This document shows, in pieces, positions 1 through 8,941 of a stretch of DNA of 33,721 nt (the first letter of the stretch is position 1; every line of letters begins with the position of its first letter). This DNA is from Ignavibacteriae bacterium HGW-Ignavibacteriae-3 (lineage in GTDB: Bacteria; Bacteroidota; Ignavibacteria; Ignavibacteriales; Melioribacteraceae). The translations under genes were made by a program, and so were the position numbers. The notes under the pieces are model-generated. The model searched no databases, was not told where the DNA came from, and saw only the letters and a list, made by a program, of their open reading frames with translations. The DNA is taken from NCBI GenBank assembly GCA_002839795.1, contig PGYS01000019.1, positions 1 through 33,721 of the forward strand, read 5' to 3'.

Positions 1-809
1 GGTTCATCCAACGCTTCGACCGCCGCGATCTTCTGAATATCTTCGGTTGCCTCTTCTTCAGCGATATCTAATACGTCATCGACGGTTACGATACCGACAA
101 GAACACCGCCGGCATCTGTAACCGGAAGAGCTATTCTGTCATACCTTTTAAAAACATCTACTGCTGTTTCCTGATCATCATTTACTTTAAGAGAAACAAA
201 ATTAAAATCCATTAAATTGTTAACTTTATCCTCGACCGGCGAAAGCAGAAATTCTCGAATGTTAATGTCATCAATCAATAGGCCCTTCTCATTGACAACG
301 TAGACCACATTCAGAGTTTCACTATTCTTTCCATTCTTCCTGATAAACTCAAGAGTATCTCTTACAGTCCAGTTTTGCTGAACGGCAACATAATCGGGAG
401 TCATCAAACGGCCGATACTGTTCTCCGGATAACCAAGAAGTTGCTGAGATATTTTTCTTTGTTCCGGAGAAAGATAAGTTAGCATCTGTCTTACAACATT
501 GGGAGGAACCTCTTCGAATAAAGCTGTTCTATCGTCATCGGCCATTTCATTAAGAACCGCGGCGACATCTTCTTTACCAAGCAACTGAATAAGGTTCAGC
601 TGAGTATCAACGTCGAAATATTCAAAAACGTCGGCGGCAAGGTCTTTTGGAAGAAGCCGGAAAAATATCGCCTGCTCATTATCTGGAAGTGAAAGGAGCA
701 GATCGGCAATGTCTATAGGAGTCCAATCCAAAAGGACTTCTTTCAGATCGGTAAACTGACGATTTTTTATTAAATCCATGATTTCGGGTTTGAGTAGCTG
801 AGAGAGCAT
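1..809 (-). CDS. mgtE: Magnesium transporter MgtE, N-terminal part (cut by window edge)
   Basis: About 269 codons are visible; the 3' end lies outside the window. The visible protein has the MgtE architecture: an alpha-helical N domain (about residues 1-130, with motifs such as DWTPIDIADLLLSLP and LMTPDYVAV at the domain border) followed by two CBS domains (second one around ALPVTDAGGVLVGIVTVDDVLDIAEEE). The five-helix membrane channel domain would follow beyond base 1. In this family the cytosolic N and CBS domains sense Mg2+ and close the channel. The ATG at 809-807 is chosen because a GGAGG sits at 819-815, five bases upstream. The upstream gene ends in a terminator, so mgtE probably has its own promoter in 810-957. 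Confidence 0.93.
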   Translation of the reverse strand, partial: MLSQLLKPEIMDLIKNRQFTDLKEVLLDWTPIDIADLLLSLPDNEQAIFFRLLPKDLAADVFEYFDVDTQLNLIQLLGKEDVAAVLNEMADDDRTALFEEVPPNVVRQMLTYLSPEQRKISQQLLGYPENSIGRLMTPDYVAVQQNWTVRDTLEFIRKNGKNSETLNVVYVVNEKGLLIDDINIREFLLSPVEDKVNNLMDFNFVSLKVNDDQETAVDVFKRYDRIALPVTDAGGVLVGIVTVDDVLDIAEEEATEDIQKIAAVEALDE

Positions 810-959
810 ATCAACCTCCGGAGAATGAAGCGTTGAGAAAACATTTGGAATTTTGCTGTCGCAATCTAAAACAGATTAGTCAAATATCCGAAAAAAATTT
901 TGAATTGGCGTTCTTTTAAGACCGGATAAAATTTATTCCGATCGATGAAGCCGGGGCAT

Positions 960-990
960 AAAAAAAGCTGCCGCCTCTTACTCCGGCAGC
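960..990 (-). terminator. Rho-independent terminator of the lectin-like gene
   Basis: Arms GCTGCCG (967-973) and CGGCAGC (984-990) form a perfect 7-bp GC-rich stem with a 10-nt loop. Read on the minus strand it is followed at once by seven Ts (966-960). It lies 27 bases past the stop codon of the gene ending at 1018 and separates it from mgtE. Confidence 0.85.
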
Positions 991-1017
991 AGCTTCTTCA
1001 AATGTTATCAATGTGAA

Positions 1018-1377
1018 TTACTCTTCGGTATGTGCGACCCAGAAACCACCCACGGAATTCAGCTGCGTATCTCCCCAAACTTCTGCCATCAGCACAAAGC
1101 CGTCTCTGGAGACGCCCGTAGCCCTAATATTATAGCGTACTTGAGTTGCTTTTTCAGCGTCCAGAAGAGATGGCATAATCACTACTTTGGGTTTCTTATC
1201 AAATGGTTTGTTAAAGTTAATTTCATATTCCACCATTCTTTTACCCTGATTTGCGTGGAGAGTATAGTTGGGACTGTCCTTTGAATAGAAGAACGTTCCG
1301 CTTTGAACAACGGACTGCGCATAGGAAGTAGCGCAAACGAAAAGCATAACAGTTATAACCAAAATCAGTTTCTTCAT
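1018..1377 (-). CDS. Small secreted protein with H-type-lectin-like domain
   Basis: 119 residues. Residues 1-20 are a Sec signal peptide (MKKLILVITVMLFVCATSYA, cleavage likely after SYA). The mature part is about 99 residues of beta-rich sequence. Its pattern (YEINFNKPFDKKPKVVIMPSLLDAE, RYNIRATGVSRDGFVLMAEVWGDTQL, then FWVAH at the end) matches the layout of the H-type lectin domain: buried V/I strand, GF in the middle and a terminal W-x-A. H-type lectins bind GalNAc or similar glycans; here that is only inferred. Product is exported to the periplasm or outside. It is monocistronic, with a terminator directly downstream. A structure prediction could show another beta-sandwich fold instead. 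Confidence 0.6.
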   Translation of the reverse strand: MKKLILVITVMLFVCATSYAQSVVQSGTFFYSKDSPNYTLHANQGKRMVEYEINFNKPFDKKPKVVIMPSLLDAEKATQVRYNIRATGVSRDGFVLMAEVWGDTQLNSVGGFWVAHTEE

Positions 1378-1476
1378 AAATAATTCTCCTGATTTATTGA
1401 TAATGTGAAATTGAGCAGTTACAATTTAAATTTCCTATTTATAGTACAAATTGTTCTTTAAAGAATCAAAAAAATG

Positions 1477-2391
1477 TTAAATGTCCAGTTCTTTTTTAAT
1501 CAAAGCAAAAGCCGATTCAATCGGACGGGGTTTAAATCCAATCTCTGTCTCAGCTTTAAGTGTCAGCAGACCTGATTTTAGAGGGCGCGGGGCAGGTTGA
1601 CGCAATTCGTCGGTTAATATCGGCATTATCAACTTTTCATCAAGACCAAAATATTTAGCTATCCGTATTGTAAAATCATATCTGGAAAGTGTTTCTTTTC
1701 CGGCAATATTGTAAATCCCTTCTTTCTTAGATTCAATTATTTTATTTATTGACGCTACAATATCGTCGATAAAGGTAGGATTACCGATCTGGTCTGTTAC
1801 TATTCTTATTTCCTTATTACTCCGCAATGAATCAATCACCCATTTAACAAAATCCGGCCTCCCAAACCTTACAGGGCCGTATAAAATATTTGTGCGCAGT
1901 ATAGTGAACCGTACTCCGCTTGTTCTGATCGAATTCTCTCCGGCTAATTTAGTTCTTCCGTAATATCCTATAGGATTGGGTTTGTCGGATTCCGAATACG
2001 GTCCGTTCTTTCCGTCAAATATGTAATCGGTGGAAATGTGTATCAGGTGAGCATCTATTGTCCATGAATAAAGTGCAATGTTTTCAACTCCGGTTACATT
2101 TATTTTCCAGGCGGTTTCCCTCTCGGATTCCGATTTATCCACATTTGTGAAGGCCGCTGCATTAATAACAAAGTCAGGGAAGAAATCGAGGATAATTTCC
2201 CGAACGTTATTCTTTTGCCTTATATCCAATTGAGTATAGTCTACACCGGGAATAAAAGATTCATTTTCGGCAGAGGCACATTTAAGTTCTATTTTCTGGT
2301 CTTTGCTGAAATATTCAACCAGTCGCTGACCGAGCATACCGTTGGATCCGATGACAAGTAATCTGTTTTTTATTAAATCGCTTTTAATCAT
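1477..2391 (-). CDS. rfbD: dTDP-4-dehydrorhamnose reductase (RmlD family)
   Basis: 304 residues, usual for RmlD. This short-chain dehydrogenase/reductase family makes the last step of dTDP-L-rhamnose synthesis, reducing the 4-keto sugar with NAD(P)H in the cytoplasm. The Rossmann motif GSNGMLG is at residues 15-21, the catalytic Thr/Ser strand is HISTDYIFDG (about 118-127) and the catalytic Tyr-Lys pair is Y144-x3-K148 (YYGRTK). The start ATG overlaps the stop of the upstream PfkB gene by 8 bases (ATGATTAA), so the two are translationally coupled. rfbC lies nearby, but rfbA and rfbB are not in the window. Close relatives act on other nucleotide sugars, so the exact substrate is an inference. 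Confidence 0.88.
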   Translation of the reverse strand: MIKSDLIKNRLLVIGSNGMLGQRLVEYFSKDQKIELKCASAENESFIPGVDYTQLDIRQKNNVREIILDFFPDFVINAAAFTNVDKSESERETAWKINVTGVENIALYSWTIDAHLIHISTDYIFDGKNGPYSESDKPNPIGYYGRTKLAGENSIRTSGVRFTILRTNILYGPVRFGRPDFVKWVIDSLRSNKEIRIVTDQIGNPTFIDDIVASINKIIESKKEGIYNIAGKETLSRYDFTIRIAKYFGLDEKLIMPILTDELRQPAPRPLKSGLLTLKAETEIGFKPRPIESAFALIKKELDI

Positions 2392-3259
2392 TTATACTTA
2401 TCAATGTTTTCAGTGTAAGTTTATTCGCCGAAGCAGTTAGCGCCCCGGCATTATTCGCTTTAACAAGCGATTTGCAGAGATCCCCCGTAGAAATATATGA
2501 ATAAAAGAAGACTGCCCCAAAGATATCGCCGCAGCCCACTTTATTCACTGCATTAATTTTTACTGCATCAAGTGTGTAAAAAGATAATTCTGAATTACTT
2601 TTGTAATACAGACTTGCACCTTTTTCACCTCTTGTAACTAAAACTATTTTCACTCCCTGATTGAGAATTTCCGCCGCGCTTTCCCTTTCATTTTTGTTCT
2701 GAACAATGGTAATAAGTTCGTTCTCATTACATTGCAGAATGTCAATATTAGAAAGCCACTCTTTAACTCGGGGTATTGGTCGGAACTCGCGTTTCATATT
2801 GGCATCGACACCCCTGCTTAACGTATGAACATCAAGATAAATAGTTCCCTTAAAACTGCTGCGGATTGTTTTTAATTGATCGGCTGTAATATCAAATCCT
2901 GTAATCATATTTATCAGAATTCCGTCAAATAGATTCCAATCTGTCACCCTGGAAATAGATAACCCTTCTGATAAATTCACGTACCGCTCCTTTCTTTCAC
3001 CCTCGCCGGAGATGTTCAGAAATACCTCGGGCAATTGATCTATTGCTTCCGCGAACCGCATTTCAACTCTGGAATAAAAGGAATCAAATAAATTAATTGT
3101 TCCTTTATTCCATCCTGTTAGAAGAGAAATACTGTCCTCTGGATTGGCGCATGCCAGCATCCCCAAGGTAGAATAATAAATTCCACCCGGTTCCGGCGTT
3201 CCTGCGCCGGCTCCTTCGAAGTGATCGATAACCGAGTGTCCTATCAGTAAAATTTTCAT
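2384..3259 (-). CDS. PfkB-family carbohydrate/nucleoside kinase
   Basis: 291 residues. The C-terminal PfkB signature is present: NKVGCGDIFGAVFF, with GCGD in place of the common GAGD. The Asp there is the catalytic base and the preceding Gly residues form the anion hole. Residues 25-33 (PGGIYYSTL) correspond to the substrate-side Gly-Gly motif near the N terminus. The substrate is unknown. Coupling to rfbD by an 8-base overlap suggests a sugar used for surface glycans, but this is inference. No clear Shine-Dalgarno sequence precedes the ATG at 3259; the 96-bp gap to the divergent bshA gene should hold promoters for both. Confidence 0.8.
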   Translation of the reverse strand: MKILLIGHSVIDHFEGAGAGTPEPGGIYYSTLGMLACANPEDSISLLTGWNKGTINLFDSFYSRVEMRFAEAIDQLPEVFLNISGEGERKERYVNLSEGLSISRVTDWNLFDGILINMITGFDITADQLKTIRSSFKGTIYLDVHTLSRGVDANMKREFRPIPRVKEWLSNIDILQCNENELITIVQNKNERESAAEILNQGVKIVLVTRGEKGASLYYKSNSELSFYTLDAVKINAVNKVGCGDIFGAVFFYSYISTGDLCKSLVKANNAGALTASANKLTLKTLISIND

Positions 3260-3355
3260 TGAATTAAAAAAGACGTATTTTGAACATTATCATTCCGTGC
3301 AGTGTTACTGCTAAAATAACTAATTACCAACTAATCATAAAAACAGAAAAGAATT

Positions 3356-4486
3356 ATGAAAATCGGCATTACATGTTATCCCACATATGGCGGAAGCGGA
3401 GTTGTGGCAACGGAACTCGGATTGGCGCTCGCGGCGCTTGGACATCAGGTACATTTTATAAGTTACGCTATTCCCCATCGTTTGAACGGGTTTTATGAAA
3501 ATGTTTTTTTTCATGAGGTAGAACTCAGCACATATCCGTTATTTGAGCATTCGCTATACGATCTTTCCCTTACAAGTAAAATGCTGGAGGTATTCGAGTT
3601 TGAAGATCTCGATCTGATGCATGTTCATTACGCCATTCCGCATGCCGTAAGTGCCTATCTCGCCCAGCAGGTTCTGCGTAAATCGAACAAGGATCTAAAA
3701 TTTATTACCACTCTTCATGGTACGGATATCACTCTTGTGGGTCTTGAACCGTCTTTTATGCCTCTGGTTAAGTTCAGCATTGAGGAGAGCAATGGAGTTA
3801 CAGCTGTTTCCCGTTTCCTTAAAGAAAAAACACTCACCAATTACAACATTGAAAAAGAAATTGAGGTAATTTACAACTTTATTGATATCGATAAATATAA
3901 CATCGAGGATAGTGAGGCATTCCGGAAGCATATCGCTCCCAACGGTGAAAAAGTGCTTTTGCACACTTCAAATTTCAGACTCGTAAAAAGAGTAGCGGAT
4001 ACAATACGCGTCCTGGAAAAAGTTAAAAAAGAAGTCCCCACAAAATTAGTTTTAATCGGAGACGGCCCGGACCGTTATGAATGCGAGCGTCTCGCAAGAG
4101 ATCTTGATCTCCAGAAGGATGTTATTTTTCTTGGTAAGCAGGATGGTCTTGTGAAAATTCTTAATGCCGGTGATGTATTTTTGATGCCTTCTCAATCAGA
4201 GAGTTTCGGGCTTTCCGCGCTCGAAGCAATGTCTTGCGGAGTTCCGGTAGTAAGTACCTCGGTGGGCGGATTACCCGAATTAAACATTCACAACGAAACC
4301 GGCTATATTGCAGAGATCGGGGATATCGACAGGATGGCAAAATATGCCATTGAATTATTGACAAATGAAAAAAGATATAATTCATTCTCGAAAAATTCGC
4401 GCGACCGGGCCGTTAAAAATTTCGACAAGAATCTTATTGTGCCTAAGTATGTGAAATATTACGAGGAAGTACTGAATTCCAAATAA
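3356..4486 (+). CDS. bshA: N-acetyl-alpha-D-glucosaminyl L-malate synthase BshA
   Basis: 376 residues, a GT4-family glycosyltransferase. The N terminus (MKIGITCYPTYGGSGVVATELG, then HQVHFISYAIPHRL) is the typical BshA sequence. The C-terminal GT-B half carries the nucleotide-sugar motif QSESFGLSALEAMSCGVPVV, with the E-x7-E retaining-transferase glutamates. BshA joins UDP-GlcNAc and L-malate, the first step of bacillithiol synthesis. The later enzymes BshB (deacetylase) and BshC (cysteine ligase) are not in the window. It is transcribed alone, divergently from the PfkB/rfbD pair and convergently with ugd. Bacillithiol as the low-molecular-weight thiol fits Bacteroidota-type bacteria. Confidence 0.9.
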   Translation: MKIGITCYPTYGGSGVVATELGLALAALGHQVHFISYAIPHRLNGFYENVFFHEVELSTYPLFEHSLYDLSLTSKMLEVFEFEDLDLMHVHYAIPHAVSAYLAQQVLRKSNKDLKFITTLHGTDITLVGLEPSFMPLVKFSIEESNGVTAVSRFLKEKTLTNYNIEKEIEVIYNFIDIDKYNIEDSEAFRKHIAPNGEKVLLHTSNFRLVKRVADTIRVLEKVKKEVPTKLVLIGDGPDRYECERLARDLDLQKDVIFLGKQDGLVKILNAGDVFLMPSQSESFGLSALEAMSCGVPVVSTSVGGLPELNIHNETGYIAEIGDIDRMAKYAIELLTNEKRYNSFSKNSRDRAVKNFDKNLIVPKYVKYYEEVLNSK

Positions 4487-4516
4487 GAACTTTCAGCAAC
4501 AGCGCAATAAATTTAA

Positions 4517-5845
4517 CTAAAGTCCGACAGTTTTCCTGCCGATGCTGAAGTAAACGAATCCAAGTTCTTCTATTTTTTTTGGATCGTAGATATTTCTTCC
4601 GTCAAAAATCAGTGGAGATTTAAGTTGTTCCCTGATCCTTTCAAAATCAGGGTTCCGGAATTCATTCCATTCCGTCACTGTTAAAAGCGCATCCGCGCCT
4701 TTCAGTACATCATACTGATTAGGTGAATACTCTATAATATTTTTAAGATAATATTTGGCGTTTTCCATTGCTGCCGGATCGTAGGCGGAAACTGTAGCGC
4801 CCAGCCGGACTAACTCTTTAATAATAACTATTGCAGGCGCCTCACGCATATCATCTGTGTTAGGCTTAAATGCCAGTCCCCATACAGCGAACTTTTTACC
4901 ATTTATATCATCATTAAAATACTTCAGTATTTTTTTTACAAGAATAAGTTTCTGAAGCTTATTCACTTCATCAACAACTTTTAATAAACGGATCGGCGAA
5001 TTATAATCATTGGAGGTTCTGATGAGAGCATTAACATCTTTAGGAAAACATGAGCCTCCGTATCCTATGCCGGGGAATAAAAATCTTTTTCCGATTCGCG
5101 TATCCGCACCGATTCCTTTACGTACAAGATCCACATTTGCGCCGACACTCTCGCAGAAATTGGCCAATTCGTTCATGTAAGTAATTCGCATCGCCAGATA
5201 TGAATTCGCCGCATATTTGGTCACCTCAGAACTTTCCGGCTCCATTTCTATTATCGGATTCCCCTGCCGGACGAACGGCTCATATAACGCATTCATTTTC
5301 TCAAAAACTTCTCTTGTCCTGGCGCCTACGACTATTCTGTCCGGTTTCATAAAATCATCAACCGCGAAACCTTCCCTTAAAAATTCCGGATTTGATACAA
5401 CTTCAAAATTCGTCTGACCGGCTTTCTCAAAAATTTTTGTAAGCGACGCCGCTGTGCCTACCGGAACCGTACTTTTGTTAACGATGATTTTAAAATCCCC
5501 GCTCTTCGATTCTTTAAGTATCTTACAAATTTCGTCAGCCACCCCGTAAACGTATTTCAGATCGGCCGAACCATCATCATCCTGGGGAGTCGGAAGACAC
5601 AAAAATATTATTTCTGATTCAAGGACCGCAATTTTTAAATTATCGGTAAATGTCAGTCTCTTTTTTTCGATGTTTCTGTTAAACAATATTTCAAGGCCCG
5701 GTTCGTATATCGGAACAATTCTGTCGTTTAATAGCTTAAGTTTATTAGCGTCATTGTCAACGCATACAACATGATTTCCCATTTCGGCAAAACATGTTCC
5801 GCTTACAAGTCCTACGTATCCTGTCCCTATCACTGCTAATTTCAT
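4517..5845 (-). CDS. ugd: UDP-glucose 6-dehydrogenase
   Basis: 442 residues. Oxidises UDP-glucose twice with NAD+ to UDP-glucuronate, a precursor of acidic surface polysaccharides. N-terminal Rossmann motif GTGYVGLVSG (7-16), then central and C-terminal UDP-binding domains. The catalytic Cys is in GGSCFPKD (Cys266), and the general-base region TVPVG and FLREG are conserved. The start ATG at 5845 follows a GGGGATTAAA ribosome-binding site. It lies one base downstream of rfbC in the order galE-rfbC-ugd, apparently one operon. No clear terminator was seen in the 30 bases to the convergent bshA. Confidence 0.94.
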   Translation of the reverse strand: MKLAVIGTGYVGLVSGTCFAEMGNHVVCVDNDANKLKLLNDRIVPIYEPGLEILFNRNIEKKRLTFTDNLKIAVLESEIIFLCLPTPQDDDGSADLKYVYGVADEICKILKESKSGDFKIIVNKSTVPVGTAASLTKIFEKAGQTNFEVVSNPEFLREGFAVDDFMKPDRIVVGARTREVFEKMNALYEPFVRQGNPIIEMEPESSEVTKYAANSYLAMRITYMNELANFCESVGANVDLVRKGIGADTRIGKRFLFPGIGYGGSCFPKDVNALIRTSNDYNSPIRLLKVVDEVNKLQKLILVKKILKYFNDDINGKKFAVWGLAFKPNTDDMREAPAIVIIKELVRLGATVSAYDPAAMENAKYYLKNIIEYSPNQYDVLKGADALLTVTEWNEFRNPDFERIREQLKSPLIFDGRNIYDPKKIEELGFVYFSIGRKTVGL

Positions 5846-5846
5846 T

Positions 5847-6410
5847 TTAATCCCCTTTAATTTTATAGTGAAAATCTTTTTCTATTTCACTAAATAATTT
5901 TGCGTGCAAATCTTTTTCCGAAACCAAAGGATCTGCGACTTTCCAATTAATTTTAAGTTGAGGGTCGTTAAATAAAATTGCCCGCTCGCTTTCCTTGTTG
6001 TAAAGAGCGGTGCATTTATAAGAGAAAACAGCCGAATCTGAGAGAACGGAAAATCCATGCGCAAACCCGGGAGGAATCCATAATTGCTGTTTTGATACGT
6101 CATTGAGTTCCACGGAATAATATTTCCCGAAAGTTGGCGAGCCGAATCTGATATCTACCGCAACATCAAGCACACTTCCAGTCACAACGCTGCATAGTTT
6201 CCCCTGAGCACTATCCCCGGTTTGATAATGTAGGCCTCTGACGGTTCCTCTGACTGATTTTGAAATATTATCCTGAACAAAATTCAGATCAATTCCGCCT
6301 TCCGTAAATTTAGACTTATTAAACGTTTCAAAGAAGTATCCCCGTTCATCAGCATGGACGTCCGGAGTTACAAGAATTAGTCCGTCTATAAAAACTTTTT
6401 CAAATTTCAA
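5847..6410 (-). CDS. rfbC: dTDP-4-dehydrorhamnose 3,5-epimerase
   Basis: About 187 residues of cupin fold. Diagnostic stretches are DVHADERGYFFETFN near the N terminus, GTVRGLHYQ (the His of RGLHYQ is the catalytic base) and IPPGFAHGFSVL. It epimerises C3 and C5 of the 4-keto-6-deoxy sugar in the dTDP-rhamnose pathway. The start is ambiguous. A TTG at 6422 overlaps the galE stop as TTGA but has no Shine-Dalgarno sequence. A second TTG at 6410 has GAGG exactly six bases upstream and gives the normal family N terminus, so it is preferred. Either way translation begins from a rare codon, coupled to the end of galE. Confidence 0.9.
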   Translation of the reverse strand: MKFEKVFIDGLILVTPDVHADERGYFFETFNKSKFTEGGIDLNFVQDNISKSVRGTVRGLHYQTGDSAQGKLCSVVTGSVLDVAVDIRFGSPTFGKYYSVELNDVSKQQLWIPPGFAHGFSVLSDSAVFSYKCTALYNKESERAILFNDPQLKINWKVADPLVSEKDLHAKLFSEIEKDFHYKIKGD

Positions 6411-6418
6411 TTGTGACC

Positions 6419-7393
6419 TCAATATTTTTGTTTCTTATGCCAATGCCAGGCACTTTGAATAATTTCATCGATCGCAAATTCAGGAGCCCAATTAAAAAGA
6501 TCTTTAGCTTTGCTGTTATCCGCCAGCAGCATAGCGGGGTCACCGGGGCGCCGGGAAACAATATCATACGGTATTTTCTTTTTTGTAATATCCTCTGCCT
6601 TCTTAATTATTTCAAGAACAGAATTGCCCCTTCCCGTTCCCAAATTTATAACGGAGGAAGAATTTCCTTTGTTCAAATATTCCACTGCCTTCAAATGCGC
6701 GGCGGCCAGATCATTAACATGCACATAATCGCGTATGCAAGTACCATCGGGTGTTTCATAATCATTTCCGTAAACAGAGACTTTACTTCTTTTACCCAAA
6801 GCAACATTCAAAATTATGGGAATCAGATGCGGTTCGGGATTATGGCTTTCACCTATAAGACCGGATGGATCCGCACCCGCAGCGTTAAAGTAGCGGAGAG
6901 CAACATGTTTCATTCCGAAAGCCGATTCAAAATCCTTAAGGATCATTTCGATCATCAGCTTTGTATTTGCATAAGGATTGATCGGATTAGGCGGCTGTTC
7001 TTCGGATATGGGCACATGCGCCGGATTTCCATAAATGCTGCATGTAGATGAAAAGATAAAATTCTTAATTCCGTTCTGTGCACAGAGCCGGATAAGATTT
7101 AAACTTCCCGCAACGTTATTCTGATAATAAATTTCCGGATGCTCAACCGATTCTCCCACATATGCGTATCCGGCAAAATGAACAACCGCGGAAGGTTCGT
7201 GATTTCTTAAAGCATCCAGAACAGAATCACTGTCAATAATATCAACATCTTCGAAAGGAATTTCCGTCGGAATCGATTCTATGTGTCCTCTTGATAAGTT
7301 ATCAAGAACAACAGGATGATGGCCGTTATTGGCAAGATATCTTACAAAATGAGAGCCGATGTATCCCGCTCCCCCGGTAACAAGAATTTTCAA
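6419..7393 (-). CDS. galE: UDP-glucose 4-epimerase
   Basis: 324 residues, an extended SDR. The NAD-binding motif GGAGYIGSH is at residues 7-15, the Ser/Thr strand FSSTCSIYG at about 114-122 and the catalytic Tyr-Lys at Y141-x3-K145 (YANTK). RDYVHVNDLAAAH and NLGTGRGNSV are further GalE hallmarks. It interconverts UDP-glucose and UDP-galactose. First gene of the galE-rfbC-ugd operon, with its promoter in 7394-7475. A long open frame antisense to it (6413-7051) has no plausible product and is taken as a shadow. Confidence 0.93.
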   Translation of the reverse strand: MKILVTGGAGYIGSHFVRYLANNGHHPVVLDNLSRGHIESIPTEIPFEDVDIIDSDSVLDALRNHEPSAVVHFAGYAYVGESVEHPEIYYQNNVAGSLNLIRLCAQNGIKNFIFSSTCSIYGNPAHVPISEEQPPNPINPYANTKLMIEMILKDFESAFGMKHVALRYFNAAGADPSGLIGESHNPEPHLIPIILNVALGKRSKVSVYGNDYETPDGTCIRDYVHVNDLAAAHLKAVEYLNKGNSSSVINLGTGRGNSVLEIIKKAEDITKKKIPYDIVSRRPGDPAMLLADNSKAKDLFNWAPEFAIDEIIQSAWHWHKKQKY

Positions 7394-7535
7394 TTAATCC
7401 TCATTAGATTTTATTCATTCAAAAATACAAAATCTTTTCATTACGGTATTACCGTTTATTTCAGGCAGGAGTAAATTGCGCCTCCATTATTTTTGCATTA
7501 ATTTACTATCAACAATCATTCATTGTGAGGTTAGG

Positions 7536-7859
7536 ATGTCGACTCTTCCCAAACGATTTGACAGATTTTTAAAAGAATACCCGGAAATTGCAGTTGCTTA
7601 TGAAACTCTCGGAGACGCGATTCATAAAGAAGGATCGTTAACAGAAAAAGAGCGCGCGCTTGTTAAACTGGCTATTTCTGCCGGGGCAAGAATGGAGGGC
7701 GCTGTTCACGCCCAGGTTAGAAAAGCTATTAAGGCCAAACTGACTAAAAGGGAGATACGGCAGGTGGCTCTCCTTTCAATTCCTACAATAGGATTTCCAT
7801 CATCAATGGCTGTTATGAGCTGGATTGATGACATTCTGGATAAAAAGAAAGGTAAATAG
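7536..7859 (+). CDS. Carboxymuconolactone decarboxylase (AhpD-like) family protein without redox cysteines
   Basis: 107 residues of helical CMD fold. The core is LTEKERALVKLAISAGARMEGAVHAQVRKAIKAKLTKREIRQ. True AhpD proteins carry a CxxC-xx-H motif at EGAVHAQ; here no Cys is present, so peroxidase-type redox activity is unlikely. Only the His is kept, as in many small CMD proteins of unknown role. The ATG at 7536 is chosen over an upstream TTG because GAGG (7527-7530) lies five bases before it. First gene of a plus-strand operon with the two genes downstream; the gap to the next start is five bases. Function not known. Confidence 0.78.
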   Translation: MSTLPKRFDRFLKEYPEIAVAYETLGDAIHKEGSLTEKERALVKLAISAGARMEGAVHAQVRKAIKAKLTKREIRQVALLSIPTIGFPSSMAVMSWIDDILDKKKGK

Positions 7860-7864
7860 AACCA

Positions 7865-8941
7865 TTGCCCTGGAATAAAAAGAAGTCTATTCTTTCCCCT
7901 AATATTGTAGAATCAATCCCATTGTCCATTCACAGGATAACAGCCTTATGGGGATTCAGCGAAGCCGCATTCGGCGGGATACTTCATGCATTAAAAATTC
8001 CGTTCACCGGTCTTTTTCTGGGAACGGGGGCGGTGATTTTTATAACTCTCATCGCCCACTATTCACAAGATAAAAAGGCAATTCTTCGCTCCACTCTTAT
8101 TGTTGTACTCGTCAAAGCATTTGTAAGTCCATATTCTCCTCTCACAGCATATTTCGCCGTGGCATTACAGGGGTTTATGGGCTATCTTTTCTTTTCATTC
8201 ATTAAATATGAAAGGATAGCGGCGCTGTTGCTGGGATTTTTTACGCTTCTTTTTTCGGCGCTCCAAAAATTAATACTGCTAACGCTGCTCTTCGGAACCG
8301 GTTTATGGAAATCAATAGATATCTTTGTTGATTTTGTTCTTTCCCAATTACCGGCATTCGCCCATTCAATCTCGTTCAGCATCAGTATGCTTATTATTGG
8401 TATATATACCGGCCTTCATGTTTTTTCCGGAATTTACGTCGGACTTAAAGCGGCTTTAATACCGGAATGGTTATTTAATAAATTCAAATCATTCGAAAGA
8501 TCAAAGCTGAGAGCTCACTACAGCGAAGATTTGTTTGCTGAGAAAAAGAGCCATGTGAAGAAACCATGGTGGAAGAAAAGCACCGGGATATTTCTGTTTG
8601 TCTTTTTAATAGCACTGATGCTTTTGTCATTCCTTTCTCCTCAGCTTGGAAAAAACCAGGTTTACGATATCTTATTTATGATAACGAGGTCAATAGTTAT
8701 AACGATTATCTGGTTTTCAATTTTATCTCCCTTTATCGTGAATCGCTTCAAAAAATTCCTTGATAAAAATAAGTTTCAGCACGCCTCGGAGATTAATGAT
8801 ATCATGGCATTATTTCCCGATTTTAAATCAATTATTAATATCAGCTGGAAATTATCCCTTCCGCACAAAGGAATAAAAAGAATCAGGCTTTTTCTTTCCG
8901 ATTCATTGGCGCTCTTACTTTTTGCGGATGTGAATAAATGA
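7865..8941 (+). CDS. Polytopic membrane protein, ECF S-component-like N-terminal half
   Basis: 358 residues starting with TTG. Hydrophobic segments lie roughly at 46-64, 74-90, 93-113, 118-147, 168-200, 240-260 and 268-292, so about seven or eight membrane helices, with charged loops at about 205-235 and 295-345. The N-terminal half (ALWGFSEAAFGGILHALKIP) recalls S components of energy-coupling-factor transporters, but no substrate class can be named. The stop overlaps the next gene's ATG as ATGA, so it is translationally coupled to the THEP1-like NTPase. This suggests the pair works together. Shine-Dalgarno support for the TTG is weak. Confidence 0.6.
   Translation: MPWNKKKSILSPNIVESIPLSIHRITALWGFSEAAFGGILHALKIPFTGLFLGTGAVIFITLIAHYSQDKKAILRSTLIVVLVKAFVSPYSPLTAYFAVALQGFMGYLFFSFIKYERIAALLLGFFTLLFSALQKLILLTLLFGTGLWKSIDIFVDFVLSQLPAFAHSISFSISMLIIGIYTGLHVFSGIYVGLKAALIPEWLFNKFKSFERSKLRAHYSEDLFAEKKSHVKKPWWKKSTGIFLFVFLIALMLLSFLSPQLGKNQVYDILFMITRSIVITIIWFSILSPFIVNRFKKFLDKNKFQHASEINDIMALFPDFKSIINISWKLSLPHKGIKRIRLFLSDSLALLLFADVNK

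Noticed and set aside
6413-7051. A 212-codon open frame on the plus strand
   Set aside because: It lies antisense to galE, has no ribosome site, and its protein has no domain likeness; galE is a full, well-conserved gene.
7443-7455. Short palindrome ACGGT-ATT... ACCGT in the galE/CMD divergent region
   Set aside because: Only five base pairs per arm; too short to support as an operator without further copies.
7536-7859. Calling the CMD protein an AhpD-type peroxidase partner
   Set aside because: The CxxC redox pair is absent.
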